Assembly (NCBI RefSeq): GCF_950295315.1
Contig: NC_080170.1
Location: 99,738,632 to 99,802,631 of the forward strand
From: Erinaceus europaeus
Lineage: Eukaryota > Chordata > Mammalia > Eulipotyphla > Erinaceidae
Length of the DNA stretch: 64,000 nucleotides
Reading direction: 5' to 3'
The notes beneath the pieces were generated by a model. It had not been told where the DNA came from. It ran no database searches and saw nothing but the letters and a program-made list of their open reading frames with translations. The first letter of the stretch is position 1. Each line of letters opens with the position of its first letter. Positions 43,604 through 55,169 of this stretch are shown piece by piece. The position numbers and the translations under genes are program-made.

Positions 43604-43914
43604 GTTTTCTTTATTATTATTTTCTCTTTCTCTGTAAATATGGGATGCTGATCTGCTTTATTAATAGCTTTAGTATTTAATTCCCATATTTCCTTTATTT
43701 TTCTGTAATCAACCGCTTTGTTGCAGTGAATTATCTTTAAACATACAGAAGTATCAGTACCTTTTCATTCTTATCTTGACAAACTGTTATTCTTTTGGCG
43801 AATTTTATGTGTAATAAATAGCCAATACATTACTGCTCTGCTGCTTGGTGTTACTAGCATATTTATTTGGGGTTGGGAAGTAGATAGAAGTCCAGTGCCA
43901 GTAATTTTTTTCAT
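43604..43914. other. No gene seen
   Basis: No recognised gene or repeat. Confidence 0.4.
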
Positions 43915-44100
43915 TAGTGATTTAATATTGATTTACAAAATTACAAGATAACAGGGGTATAATTCAAAACCCTTGCTACCACCAGAGTTGTGTGTTCCCA
44001 TCCCCTCCCTTGGAAACTGCAATAGTTTTCCCCAGGTCACAGGTATGGGTTGACTTATTATTTTTTATCTGTGCTTACATATATTTGCTCATTTTTTTCA
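43915..44100 (-). mobile_element. L1 3' end, type A relative
   Basis: TTTACAAAATTACAAGATAA, CAGGGGTATAATTC, TACCACCAGAGTTG, CCATCCCCTCCCTTGGAA and TCACAGGTATGGGTTGAC. Same subfamily as 32428-32598. Confidence 0.65.
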
Positions 44101-45428
44101 AAGGTAATTTTTTAAAAAGACTAGATTTTGATGTCTTCATTTAAGTATAAATTAACCTCTAAGTAATATACATTGATTGGAGACCTACAATACCTAAGGA
44201 AATTTGTTAGGTATGTTATTTACTCATGAAATCTAGAATATAATGATGAATACAATACAAATTCTGCTTTACAATGCAGTCTAATATGGGCAAGGAATAT
44301 TAATAATAGTCAATCAACAATAAAATATTCTGAAAAAACATATCACCACGAAATATATTTGGAAGCTGTTTTACTAGGAATTAGGCATTATATGTAAGAA
44401 TATTACTGTTTTAGCCTAATATATTGATTATTAATAAGATGTCTTAAATATTTTAAATATGCCTATTAAGGTAAATAAAATAATGAATTCTAACTAGTTT
44501 ATAATGTAATCTGAAGCCTAAATTCATTGATAAGTTCATTGAAAAGGTAAGGATAAAGAAAGATAACCTCAGAATATTTCTTTTCTCTTTTCTGATACTC
44601 TTGCAAAGGAAACTGAACAGCAAACTTTCAAATTATTTTCATTGAAACAAAAGATTATAGTTTATAAGACTACTGAGTAATCTGCCTATTTAGCACAGAC
44701 ACACATGCACCTTAAGCTTGCTAATTTATATTTCATGAAATATTTAATAATACATTTATTCACCCAAGTTATTTTCTGTTGTTTGCCTTTTACAACTGAG
44801 AAAATGGATAGAAATTGGATTTGCCAATCAAGGAATTTGAAGGTGGAATAAATCAACGTTGTTTTTCTGGGGGTTATTATTTCTTAAAAATATTCATGTG
44901 AATGATTTCTTTTCTGCTTTATCATAAAGACCGAGTGTTTATGTATCTAAACTAAATCAAAGGAGACTTTTGTCTGTGATACTATGTATTATTTATGGCT
45001 TAAAACTGTATCCCTCTTCACATAAGAAATAACCTTCAATTTAAAACCCATGCAGATTCTATTACCAAAGGAAATTCATAGGCTATATCTATATATGACA
45101 AAATTGGTTGAAAAGTAGTCTGTCATGAAGCTACCTGACAACCTGAAGGTAAAACAACAATAACTGTTTGTCCAACTAAATCTCCAACTATCTCCATAGA
45201 TTACTTTTCTCATTTTGTATAAAATAGAACAGGGGTAAATAAAATAAATGTTTGAAATAATATCATTTGAAAAATCACATTGTGCTGCAGGCTACCTATT
45301 TAAATTTTACATTGGTTTCCAAAAGGCATTAAATTACATATAACTTTGCCTCAAGAAGGAAGTTTTCTTGGTTTTCCTAAAACAATGAAATTTTATTTAT
45401 TCAAGAATAAGGAAAAAATTTGATTATA
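44101..45428. other. No gene seen
   Basis: A 1.3-kb AT-rich interval without recognised repeats. Confidence 0.45.
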
Positions 45429-45437
45429 TAAATGCTG
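45429..45437. repeat. L1 target-site duplication, left
   Basis: TAAATGCTG, repeated exactly at 45855-45863. Confidence 0.75.
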
Positions 45438-45854
45438 GTATTTTTATTTTTATTTATAAAAAGGAAACACTGACAAAAACCATAGGATAGGAGGGGTATA
45501 ACTCCACACAATTCCCACTTCCAGAACTCCCACCCCCTCCCTTGATAGCTTTCCTAATCTTTAACCCTCTGGGAGTATGGACCCAGTGTCTTTATGAAAA
45601 ATTAATATAATCAAAATTAATATTCTCCCCAGAGCCATATACAAATTTAATGTAATACCCATCAAAGTTCCACCAAATTTCTTCAAGAGAATAGAACAAA
45701 AATTACAATCATTTATCTGGAACCAGAAAACACCTAGAATCACCGAACAATCTTGAGGAAAAGAAACAGAAATGGAGGCATCACACTCCCAGATCTCAAA
45801 CTCTATTATAAAGCCATCATCATCAAAACAGCATGGTACTGGAACAAAAATAGG
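45438..45854 (-). mobile_element. Short L1 with 5' inversion (twin-primed), type A
   Basis: 45438-45594 is the reversed 3' terminus (ATTTATAAAAAGGAAACACT, CATAGGATAGGAGGGGTAT, CTCTGGGAGTATGGACCC). At about 45595 it switches to plus-sense L1 ORF2 (TAATATTCTCCCCAGAGCCA, ATCAAAGTTCCACCAAATTT, TCAAAACAGCATGGTACTGG). The 9-bp duplication encloses both halves, so they arrived together. This ties the type A 3' UTR to L1 ORF2 directly. Confidence 0.88.
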
Positions 45855-45863
45855 TAAATGCTG

Positions 45864-46298
45864 TAAATTTTATGCCTTTACCTTTCAAATAGTTATTTAA
45901 TGGAGCAATATTTAGGTGAATTATCAAAAGTTATATATTGATGTTTATTATATAATTATTTCAATCTCCTGACTTTTTGTGAAACTGGGATCAAAGTAGC
46001 CAGCTAGGTATCTAGTTGGAAAAAAGTGATACAAAAATCAAAATAAAAATACCAAATCTCTCGTTAAAGAAAAAACATTCCATGATACAGAAAAAGGTAA
46101 GCAAGGTTTTGTTTTTCCCTTTGCGAATTTTTCACTTTAACTCATTAGTTTAATTTAAGATCTTAAACATATTTGAGCGCGGAAGAGAAATACTTACTTG
46201 TGAGTTTTACACATTTTTGGTTTAAACATTACATTGGGACTTGATTCTATTCTTTATGGCAAGTATTTTGGCTAATATTATAATTTATGCAATATAAA
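45864..46298. other. No gene seen
   Basis: AT-rich, unclassified. Confidence 0.4.
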
Positions 46299-46313
46299 AT
46301 ATCCATTGGTGGA

Positions 46314-46532
46314 GGAGCCAGGCAGTGGTTCACCTAGTTAAGCACATACACTACAGTGTGCAAGGTCCCAAGTTCAAGCCCCTGGTCCCTACCTGCAGGG
46401 GAAAAGCTTCATGAGTGGTTAAGTAGGGCTGCAGGTATCTCTCTGTCTCCATTTCTACCTCCCCTCCCCTCAATTTCTCTCTGTCTCTATCCAATAATAA
46501 ATAAAGTTTTAAAAAAAAGACTTTAAAAATAT
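46314..46532 (+). mobile_element. Group B SINE, young
   Basis: GGAGCCAGGCAGTGGTTCAC, AAGTTCAAGCCCCTGGTCC, CTACCTGCAGGGGAAAAGC, a CT body and an AATAATAAATAAAG tail. The 15-bp duplication ATATCCATTGGTGGA is at 46299-46313 and 46533-46547. Confidence 0.95.
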
Positions 46533-46547
46533 ATATCCATTGGTGGA

Positions 46548-47463
46548 AGAAGAATGAGCATACTTGTTTACTCTATAGTGTGAAACAAAGAATTACTGGG
46601 GGAAAAACGTGATTATGAAAGAAAGTCAGTCAGTAGGACCAACAGATCCCTTCCTCAGATAAATATTGATTCAACAATTTAGTTAATTATTCACTCTGTC
46701 AGAATTATGTGCCCCAAATATTACAAATTTTCATAGAAGATGATTCAACACTTATCTAAGTAACTAGTTTGGTTACAGGATGCTATTCTGGTTAATTCCA
46801 TCTGTGATACATTTTAATTGAGAAACCTTACAATGTTGCTAAAATTTAATTACTACTATTTTAATTGATTTACACACTTTTAGATTTACTATATAAAAAT
46901 GGACTTACGGTCTTTGTTTAGTGTATGTGAATGTAACCTAGGTGATAGAAAATGATGCCTTCATTTATACATTGAATAGTCATTTTCCTTTGCATCAAAT
47001 TCCTCCTAGCTCATATAACTGTTAGAAAAAGACCAACTAGAATATTGTTTCAGTAGTAATATGAGTTAAAAGGATACTTTGTCTGATGTATAATTATAGA
47101 CCTTATTTTAATTAGATTTTTACTATTTTAAGGAAATAGTAACAAAATGAAATGTACAGGTTCTGAGATAAGTTAGATCTAATACCAAATAATCTTACAT
47201 CTTTTCTAGCCCTGCAAAAATTGAATTTGGTTTTATTTTTAATTACTACTAAAACTATCTATACAATTATCTAGAATCAATCATTTATAAAATTAGAACT
47301 ACAGGCAGCATTATTGTGAAAATTAAATATTAAGTTATGTAGATGTCATAGCTTCTAAGTAGATGCTACATAACATTGGGATTTTTACTGAAATATGTTT
47401 TAATGAAAGGTATAAAGGTGAATTACAAATGTATTCCAAATAAGCTTAAAAAATATTTTGGGT
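46548..47463. other. No gene seen
   Basis: AT-rich, unclassified. Confidence 0.4.
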
Positions 47464-47481
47464 CAGTTTTGTTTTGTTTTC

Positions 47482-47768
47482 AATTTTTTATACTTCTTTA
47501 TTTATTTTCCCTTTTGTTGCCCTTGTTTTTTATCGTTGTTGTAGTTATTGTTGTTGATGTCATCATTGTTAGATAGGACACAGAGAAATGGAAAGAGGAG
47601 GGTAAGACAGAGAGGGGGAGAGAAAGATAGACACCTGCAGACCTGCTTCACTGCTTGTGAAGGGACTCCTCTGCAGGTGGAGAGCCGGGGGCTCGAACCC
47701 GGATTCTTACACCGGTCCTAGAGCTTCGCGCCACATGCACTTAACCCACTGTGCTACCGCTGGACTCC
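47482..47768 (-). mobile_element. Group A SINE without 3' extension
   Basis: Reversed: TTTATTTTCCCTTTTGTTGC, GTTGTTGATGTCATCATTG, GATAGACACCTGCAGACCTG, GGGGGCTCGAACCCGGATTC and GCGCCACATGCACTTAACCC. CAGTTTTG sequences at 47464 and 47769 suggest the duplication. Confidence 0.93.
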
Positions 47769-47784
47769 CAGTTTTGCTTTCTTT

Positions 47785-48929
47785 TATGTTTGTTCTTCTA
47801 TTTTTCTATATCCATCCTCCCCAGTTTCAATGGTAGAGTTTGTATAGCATCTACCAGCTGAATTAATGAATGCTGTCAAGTGGTAAACGACTGGCAGGAC
47901 CGAGAAGAAATGACAGCAATGGCACCTCTGTAAGCACAATGTTTTGTGATCAACTCCACAGAATAACTTCAAAGTGATATTTTTCCAAGATAAATATTAT
48001 ATGACACATTGGTTATTTTAAGAAAGATTTGGGTTTGAAGATGTTATAATTCCTTTGTTGGAAATCATATCTTTGAAGCATTAAATTAGTTATATTACTG
48101 AAGTTATCTCTAGAAATATATTAAAATGTTAATTTAAACATCCATTAGAAAAAAATATGTAGCTAAGACATCTGAAAAACTATTAAGCGTCTGGCATGAA
48201 ATAGAAAAAAACAGCTTTTACTCCTTTTTAAAAGAGATTTACATGAAATGCTCAGATTAGTGGTCAACACAGTGTTTTAAACTGTAACCATAAAAAAGGC
48301 ATGTTAGAATTTACTTTCTTGCAAAATGAGAATCCTGTGGCTTAATAAGATGGGAGGATATCACCTATATGTCAACATGACCCAAGCACCAGACAGATTT
48401 TTATAAGACTAGCTATGCACAAACTGTAGGTGCACTGTGTGTGCTAATATATGGTTACTTGTGGCAGATCTTTGAAACAGAGGCAATACTGTATTACTCT
48501 GATGATCTTCACCTCTTCACATAAACTGTCATTTTTATAAAAATCAAATGAAATATCAAAAAGCAGCTCAAAACGTTTCATAGACCTAAGCCTAAATGAA
48601 AAATAAAAATCTATAAACAATAAGAACATATAGATAAATCTAGATGTATTTGCATATGCCAATGACTTTTAGCTATAATATCAAAAGCACGATCCTCAAA
48701 AAGAAAAAAATTATAATCTTCATCTCCCTAAAAATGAAAAATGTTCTCTGCAAAATGTCACTGTCAAGAAAATTAAAAGATGAATCAAAGACTAACAATT
48801 TTTTTCAAAAGATATATATCATATAGGAATGTTATACAAACTAGGGAAGGAAATCTTAAAACTATAACAGATAAAAAACAATCCAACTAAAAAAAACTGA
48901 ACAGAAACCCCACAAATATGCACAGATGT
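47785..48929. other. No gene seen
   Basis: No recognised repeat or exon. Confidence 0.4.
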
Positions 48930-49012
48930 CAGGTAAATTGTACCCCTCTTATCCTGTAGTCTTGTCAATGTTTCCTTTTTATAAACAAAATATCTTAAAA
49001 AATTAAAAACAA
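48930..49012 (+). mobile_element. L1 3' terminus, type A, very short
   Basis: AAATTGTACCCCTCTTATCC, GTAGTCTTGTCAATGTTTCC and TTTTTATAAACAAAATAT end in an A-rich tail. Only about 80 bases. Confidence 0.75.
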
Positions 49013-49015
49013 AAC

Positions 49016-49950
49016 TGCCTGGCACTATAATCAAAATAGACATATAGAACAGTGGAATAATATTCAAGACCTATAAATAACCCCCCCCCACACACATCTA
49101 TAGCCAACTAATTTTTGACAAGGGGACCCAAATCACTAAATAGTGAAAGGAGAGTTTATTCAGCAAATGGTGCTGGGAAAGTTGGATTGAAACATGTAAG
49201 CAGATGAAGTTGAACCATCACTTCTCACCATTCAGAAAAGTCAACTCCAAGTGGATCAAGGACATGGACATTAGGGCAGAAACTATCAAATACATAGACG
49301 AAACATAGGTGGGACACTTCATGACTTGTGCTTCAAAAAAGCCTTCAAGAATTCAAATAAAACAGCAAAGAAAATAAAGGCAAAAATAAACTAATAAGGC
49401 TATATCAAACTGAAGACCTTCTGCACAGCAAAGGGTATCATCAACCAAAGAGAAAGATACCCAACAGCATATGAGAATATCTTTACACAGCACACATCAA
49501 AGGACTAATAACCAAAATACATAAAGAGCTCAGTAAACTAAGCACCAAGGAAACAACCTTATTAGAAAATGGGGGCAGGACATGGACAGAAATTTCACTG
49601 AGGAAGAGATACAGAGAGCCAACTATTAAAAATGGTGAAGTTATATCATTTGCATCCTCTTGGATGAAACTTGAGAACATCATGTTGAGTGAGATATGCC
49701 AAAAAGAGAAGGACAGAGACCAGATGATCTTCTTTATTAGCTGGACTTAATAAAGTAGGAATGGGGAGGGAGAGCACACAATGAAACATGGACTGGACAT
49801 AGTGTATTTCACCAAAGCAAAGGACTCTGGGGAGGGAGGGGGAAGGAGGAGAGGGAGAAAATATATTGGGGGGGGGTGCTACATAATGACTGTATGTATA
49901 TGTTAGTGAATCCAAGGTAAAGCACTAACCTCAGTAAAAAAAAATTTTTT
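49016..49950 (+). mobile_element. L1 ORF2 3' part and 3' UTR, type B
   Basis: ACATATAGAACAGTGGAATA, AACTAATTTTTGACAAGGGG, CAAATGGTGCTGGGAAAGTT, TCAACTCCAAGTGGATCAAG and GAAGACCTTCTGCACAGCAA are L1 ORF2 in order. At about 49622 the sequence jumps from GAGAGCCAAC to ATTAAAAATGGTGAAGTTAT, an internal deletion. The 3' UTR contains ACATGGACTGGACATAG and ends in a poly-A. No frame is open. Confidence 0.9.
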
Positions 49951-50002
49951 TAATTAGGGTATGTCCCTAAAATAAAATAATTCTGTGCTAAAAAGCAATG
50001 AG

Positions 50003-50285
50003 TGGGGCCAGGTAGTATTACACCTGGTTAAGGGTACATATTATTATATGCAAGGACCTGGGTTAGAGTCCCTACTCCCTACCTATATGGGGGAAGCTTC
50101 ATGAGTGCTAAAACAGGTCTGCAAGTGTCTATCACTCTCTTTTCTTCTCTATGTCCCCTTACATTTCAATTTCTTTCTGTCCTATCAAGCATAATAGAAA
50201 GTAAAAGATGGTGCTAGGGAGCTGTGGACTTGTATGGTGCTGGCACCAAACTTCAGTGAATACTCTGATGGCAATAATAAACACA
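50003..50285 (+). mobile_element. Group A/B SINE, diverged
   Basis: GGCCAGGTAGTATTACACCT, GGACCTGGGTTAGAGTCCC, GTGCTAAAACAGGTCTGCAA, TGGTGCTAGGGAGCTGTGGA and CACCAAACTTCAGTGAATAC. AATGAGT flanks both ends. Confidence 0.75.
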
Positions 50286-50375
50286 AAATAAAAATAATAA
50301 TGAGTTATCAAGCTGTGAAAAGATCTAGAATAAATTTAAATGCTCCTATTAAGTGAAAAAAAAAGTGTGAATAGG

Positions 50376-50628
50376 GAGTTGGGTGGTAGTGCAGCGGGTT
50401 AAGTGCAGGTGGTGCACAAAGACCGACATAAGGATCTCAGTTCAAGCTCCCAGCTCCCCACCTGCAGGGGTGTCCCTTCACAGGCAGTGAAGCAGGTCTA
50501 CAGGTGTCTGTCTTTTTCTCCTCCTTTCTGTCTTCCCCTCTGCTCTCCATTTCTCTCTGTCCTGTCTAAGAATGTCGACATCAATAACAACAATAATAAT
50601 AACTACAACAATAAAAAATAAATGAAAC
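50376..50628 (+). mobile_element. Group A SINE without 3' extension
   Basis: GGGAGTTGGGTGGTAGTGCA, GCGGGTTAAGTGCAGG, AGTTCAAGCTCCCAGC, a CT body, GTCGACATCAATAACAACAA and an AATAAAAAATAAAT tail. Confidence 0.9.
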
Positions 50629-50649
50629 TGTAAATAGTTTTGTATCATG

Positions 50650-51057
50650 AGAGAGAAAAACCAATCTTCTTGAAAGAAAGTAGCCCTGAATGAGTCTGCC
50701 ACCCCAAGATAGCTGATATCAGCCTGCCTGCACTACCACTGGGAAGGGCCTCACCATACCCCCTAAAATCAGCCAGAAGGCCACAGAACCAGACTTGGGT
50801 CCTGGTACAGATTCCACAACTTTTTGGCAAGTAGCAGTCCCAACTCACCCACATTGTATGCTTATGTGTAAGTTCAGGGAAACCAGATGCTTCACTGCAC
50901 CAGAGTGAGTGAGTGGGGTCTCCAACTCCCTGCACAGCTAGTGGGGTCTCTACCTCCTCAGGGATGGGATACAGCGTTCTGGTGGTGAGAACTGTGTGGA
51001 GTTGCACCCCTTTTATCCTATGGTTTTGTCAGTGTTTCCTTTTTATAAATAAAATTT
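50650..51057 (+). mobile_element. L1 3' UTR, type A
   Basis: The end is certain: GTGGAGTTGCACCCCTTTTA, CCTATGGTTTTGTCAGTG, TTTCCTTTTTATAAATAAAA. The part before it (50650-50950), with CACTACCACTGGGAAGGGCC and ACTTGGGTCCTGGTACAG, is not shared with other copies here. It may be upstream L1 sequence or other DNA. Confidence 0.65.
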
Positions 51058-51077
51058 AAAAATAAAGAAAAGAGTGC

Positions 51078-51081
<4 letters not shown>

Positions 51082-51111
<30 letters not shown>

Positions 51112-51146
51112 GAGAGAGAGAGAAAGAGAGAGAGAGGAGAGAGAGT
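51082..51146 (+). repeat. Compound (AC)n(GA)n microsatellite
   Basis: A CA/AC run passes through AGTG into a GA run at about 51111. Confidence 0.95.
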
Positions 51147-51207
51147 CCACTCCAAGTCAGATTTCTCCTATAAAATAATTCACAAACTTAGTGTTAGTGA
51201 ATTCAGA

Positions 51208-51245
51208 AAACAAAAGGAAGAAGAAGAAAGAGGAGGAGGAGGAGG

Positions 51246-51278
<33 letters not shown>

Positions 51279-51286
51279 AGAAGAAG

Positions 51287-51318
<32 letters not shown>

Positions 51319-51406
51319 GAAGAAGAAGAAGAAGAAGAAGAAGAAGAAGAAGAAGAAGAAGAAGAAGAAGAAGAAGAAGAAGAAGAAGAAGAAGAAGAAG
51401 AAGAAA
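51208..51406 (+). repeat. Long (GAA)n tract
   Basis: Nearly 200 bases of pure purine on the plus strand. GAA units run from about 51245 to 51404, broken only by a GGA cluster at the left and one GTA at about 51317. Pure GAA/TTC tracts of this length can form triplex (H-DNA) structures. Confidence 0.97.
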
Positions 51407-51429
51407 GAGCAGTGAAAGGAAAAAAAAAT

Positions 51430-52197
51430 TTTTTAATTAGCTAGGAGAGAAAAATGAGGGTGGAGGGAGGAGGGAGAGAGAAACAAGTTCCTCCCACAAT
51501 GGATAGGACACCCAGTCACCTAACAATGGAAAAAGCAACAACAGTTAATTTTGGTCAACCTGAAGAGGAGGGAGATGGGACACATGTATATAATAATAGT
51601 AATAATAAATAAAATAGAGTAAAAAACCCTAACAGTCAGTCTATAGCTTGGACCACACCAGATTGGCTGCATGCAGCTGGTCCCCTTCCTAAACCAAGCA
51701 AAGACATCCAATTAAAAGAAATATAAAAAAACAAAAAATCCTCCAGCTATTCTTTCCCATGCAGGGCTGAGGCCCTGATTGGTCAGTTATTCTGTCACTC
51801 AAACAGAGCTCCAGCCCCCTTCATAAAGAAAAGAAAAAGCAAAAGGCTTGGAATGACACCCCTGCTGAGCCAGGAATCTTTGTAAAGAAAATAGCTCTAC
51901 AGGAAGCCTGCTAGGAGTGGCCAGCCTGTGAGGGCTAGTTCTGGGGTTGGGGAGTAAGGTCAGTTCAGAAATAGTAAAGCCAAAGATTTTCCTTTCTTTC
52001 TCCTTTTGATCTCTGTCTGCCAGCCCAAGAGTGAGTTATAGGACTCTTTTTTGGTGTCACCCTGAAGTCCCCTTATTCAACCTTTCAGGGACGTGCCAGA
52101 TATAATACCCTCTCCAGAGAATCCCAGGTTGTAAGCTGCTTCTTTCTGGAGCTCACACCAGGTGTTGTCTCCAAATTGCCATCTTGGCTCTGCCTCA
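51430..52197 (-). mobile_element. L1 5' end, probable
   Basis: At the right edge the reversed strand begins CCTGAGGCAGAGCCAAGATG. GCCAAGATGGC is the hallmark of many mammalian L1 5' termini. The next several hundred bases (reading leftwards) are relatively GC-rich, with CCCTGCATGGGAAAGAATAG and TGTGGTCCAAGCTATAG. How far left the 5' UTR extends is unclear. Confidence 0.5.
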
Positions 52198-52612
52198 GGA
52201 ATACTCTCTACCACCTTCCTCAAAGGCAGTATTACCCTTATACCAAAAGTAGATAGAGATGAAAAAAAACTATATCTTTCATATATCTTTCATGAACATA
52301 GATGTTAAGATATTCAACAACACCCTGGCCAACTGGATACAGCAGCAGTACATAAAGAAGATTGTATACCATGACCAAGTAGGCTTATCTCAGAGATGTA
52401 AGGCTGGTTCAACATACATAACTCAATAAATGGGATTTACCATATCAACAAAAGTAAAACCAAATACCATATGATGATTTCAATAGATGCAGTAAATGTT
52501 TTGACAAGATCCAACACCTATTTATGATCAAAACATTAAAAAAATGGGAATAAATGAGAATTTCCTCAAACGTGTTGAGTTTACATATAGCAAACCTACA
52601 GTCAACATCTTT
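52198..52612 (+). mobile_element. L1 ORF2 fragment, RT region, head to head with the 5' end
   Basis: CTTCCTCAAAGGCAGTATTA, CATGAACATAGATGTTAAGA, TATACCATGACCAAGTAGGC, GTAAGGCTGGTTCAACATAC and TTTCAATAGATGCAGTAAAT are plus-sense ORF2. It stops abruptly near 52612 without a tail. It meets the antisense 5' end at about 52197. Confidence 0.85.
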
Positions 52613-53179
52613 TTCTTTTTCAACAGAACAGCTTAATTTTCATTCCTGTTTCTAGAAGTTTCATCCTTGCTTCTGTTTCATTGTAGTCTTTAGAAAATTC
52701 CATTCTTCATCCATGAGAAAAAAAAGTTAGACGTAATTGACATCTTAGTGATGTAGTTAGTTTTTTATTTTTATTCTTTCATTCATTCATTCATATTCAT
52801 ATTCCCTGAAAGGGTCTCAAGGGAGCCCAAATGCTCCCTGGACATTGCTATCCTATCACTAATGGATATGTGCTCTCGGGACTCAGAATATGAATCATTT
52901 ACAGTGGCACCTGACCCACACTCAACTGCCACAGCATGAGGCTTAATAATTTTGAAAGAATATGAAAGCTCACTCTCAGAAAAATGTGTCAGAAAAAAAA
53001 ACACATTCATGGTTTGACTATAAATGACAGATAAATTTTCCAGAGAAATGAGGTAAATCTTTCAAAGTTTAGTTGTCATCTTTATTAATGCTTCAAAAGT
53101 CTAGATAAAGTAGAAAATCTTTTATAAGGACACTGATCTAAAATGCTTATCAGAAGAGGATATAAGAAGTTAAAGATGA

Positions 53180-53182
<3 letters not shown>
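52613..53182. other. No gene seen
   Basis: A short (CATT)n lies at about 52776-52795. Nothing else is recognised. Confidence 0.4.

Positions 53183-53212
<30 letters not shown>
53183..53212. repeat. (TA)n microsatellite
   Basis: Fifteen TA units. Confidence 0.95.
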
Positions 53213-53215
<3 letters not shown>

Positions 53216-53716
53216 GAATGGATATTTATGAAAACACATATAATAAATGATAGGAGTAATGGGGGGTGTAGTTGATCATAAAGAATTACATTTTATTAAA
53301 TCTTTTTATTAAAAAACACAAAATGCTCTCAGAAGCTATTTTTGTACAAACAGTAGTTAATTTAGGACAGCCTTTGTAATCAGTATTTTTTTTTCCTGGA
53401 GAAGATAGATTATACATTGTGATTTGATCATGAGATAACATGAATCAAACAAAATAAAATTTAAAAAGCAATGTTCAACCAAAACTATCAATAGCTCTTC
53501 CATAAGTCTCAACTTGCATATTTTAGATACAGAATATATGATTATAAATAATATGTTAATCAGTTTATTAGGGAAAATGATGGCTTACAAGTTTGTTATC
53601 ACATTGCAAGTTACTTATCTCTTGATGCATGATAAGTATTTGCACACTCTCCCAACCTGTCATCTCCCTCCACCAGAAAACATGAGAACCACAAAGAAAA
53701 AAGTCATTATCTATGC
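53213..53716. other. No gene seen
   Basis: AT-rich, unclassified. Confidence 0.4.
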
Positions 53717-53721
53717 TCTAT
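53717..53721. repeat. LTR target-site duplication, left
   Basis: TCTAT, repeated at 54343-54347. Confidence 0.65.
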
Positions 53722-54342
53722 TGTAGCAGACCAGGGGGAGTCAAAGGGGGCAAAGGATATGTTAATGACTCATCAAACCTATTAGATCTGAATATTCCAG
53801 GTAAAATGGTCACCTGGTAAGCTGGCCAGAAACTCAGGCTGATGACCTGCTGGGCTGAGGGACCAATAATAGAAAAAAAGTAACTAGGGTCCAGACATAA
53901 AGGAAGAGAGAGATAGAGAGATATGGATCTTAGAGAACCAAGGCAGTTTTATTCAAATTAAACCTGAGAAAGGCCAACAGACAATGGAGTCAAACTGGTA
54001 TTCTCTTTTACAGAATAGGAAGCCTTATCCCTGGGTGAAAATGGTGGTGGTTGGGGTGTGGTGATTAGGAGAGGAGGGTTGTATGTAGGAAGAGTGGGTG
54101 GTCAGGTGTTGTAATTTGGGTAGAATATGAAGCATACCTGAAGGGGATCCAATACATCTAGATAGGTCACTTTGCCTCTAGCCACATCCTGTTTTTGTTT
54201 TGAGACCCCAGGGCTATCTTCCCCTGGTTACATATTGTTTTTGTAGCATTTGCTAGTTCTGGGAAGGTCTCTGCCAGTTTTCACACATTCCTGAAGGAAT
54301 AGTGTACAATAAAGTTTGCATTAAATTTAAGTACTTTCCTCA
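53722..54342 (-). mobile_element. Solo LTR of an endogenous retrovirus, 621 bp
   Basis: On the plus strand it runs TGTAGCAGACC...TTTCCTCA, so in its own orientation it begins TGAGGAAAG and ends GGTCTGCTACA (TG...CA). A reversed polyadenylation signal (TTTATT, 53948-53953) sits about 225 bases before its 3' end and is followed by CTGCCTTGGTTCTC, an R/U5-like order. The five-base duplication would fit a class III element. A class I element with a four-base duplication and a chance fifth match is also possible. No retroviral genes lie beside it. Confidence 0.75.
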
Positions 54343-54347
54343 TCTAT

Positions 54348-55169
54348 ACTAGATTGTATATCAGTTGTCCCATTTATTGCCATTCTGTCTCAGATCAATA
54401 CAACACATTAAAACCTGTGATAAATTCACTGCAAATAGAAACAAACAAAAAAATGCAACTCCAACTCCCAACATGTTTGTCAGCATCACCTCTTCTGAAG
54501 AGCAGTCTCTTTGTGACTGGGAGTTGTAGTCATCCAGGGCCTTTATGTCAAATACATAATTTTCTTTTTGTTGACTACACCTCAGTAAACAAATAATCTA
54601 CTTAAAGAGATAACCTGATACATAAAAAAACTAGGAAACAGATGCAAGTCTAGTTTGAGACAATAAATATAGATGGTTTTGGGAACTGAGAGAAAAGAAA
54701 AATCATAAAAGTGATTGATTGGATGAGATTTTAAGGAGGAGATCTGTACAAAGTGAAACATAAAGACAACATTTAGCTTATCCAAACAATATCATGAGCA
54801 GAATTACTCTCATCAGTGTATTGGTGGTTAACCCCCTCTCCCCCCCAAAAAAATAAGTAAATAAGTTGGCTTTACGAGAATGTGTTGGAGAGGGAACAGT
54901 CAAGGAATAAGACTGAGTGGGAGCTCAAAGATAATTTTAATCAGGAACAGCCACTTGAACTTTTTTTAATTATCATTTGTAATGTCCACCTGGAAGTAAT
55001 TTAAAAGTAGCAAGAGTTTAGCAAATGCAAGTAGCATTATAAGTTTATTAAGGTAACATAAACATGTAATTATCAGTCTGATAATGTTAAAATATGCCTA
55101 CTAGCTATGTACAGAACGGAGACCCCCCCCCCCAACCAACGGACACGCCTTCATCTGCATTACTCCAGC
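54348..55169. other. No gene seen
   Basis: No recognised family. A C-rich run occurs at about 55122-55132. Confidence 0.4.

Noticed and set aside
50645..51007. 120-codon minus-strand frame
   Set aside because: It lies over a type A L1 3' UTR. No similarity to a known protein was recognised.
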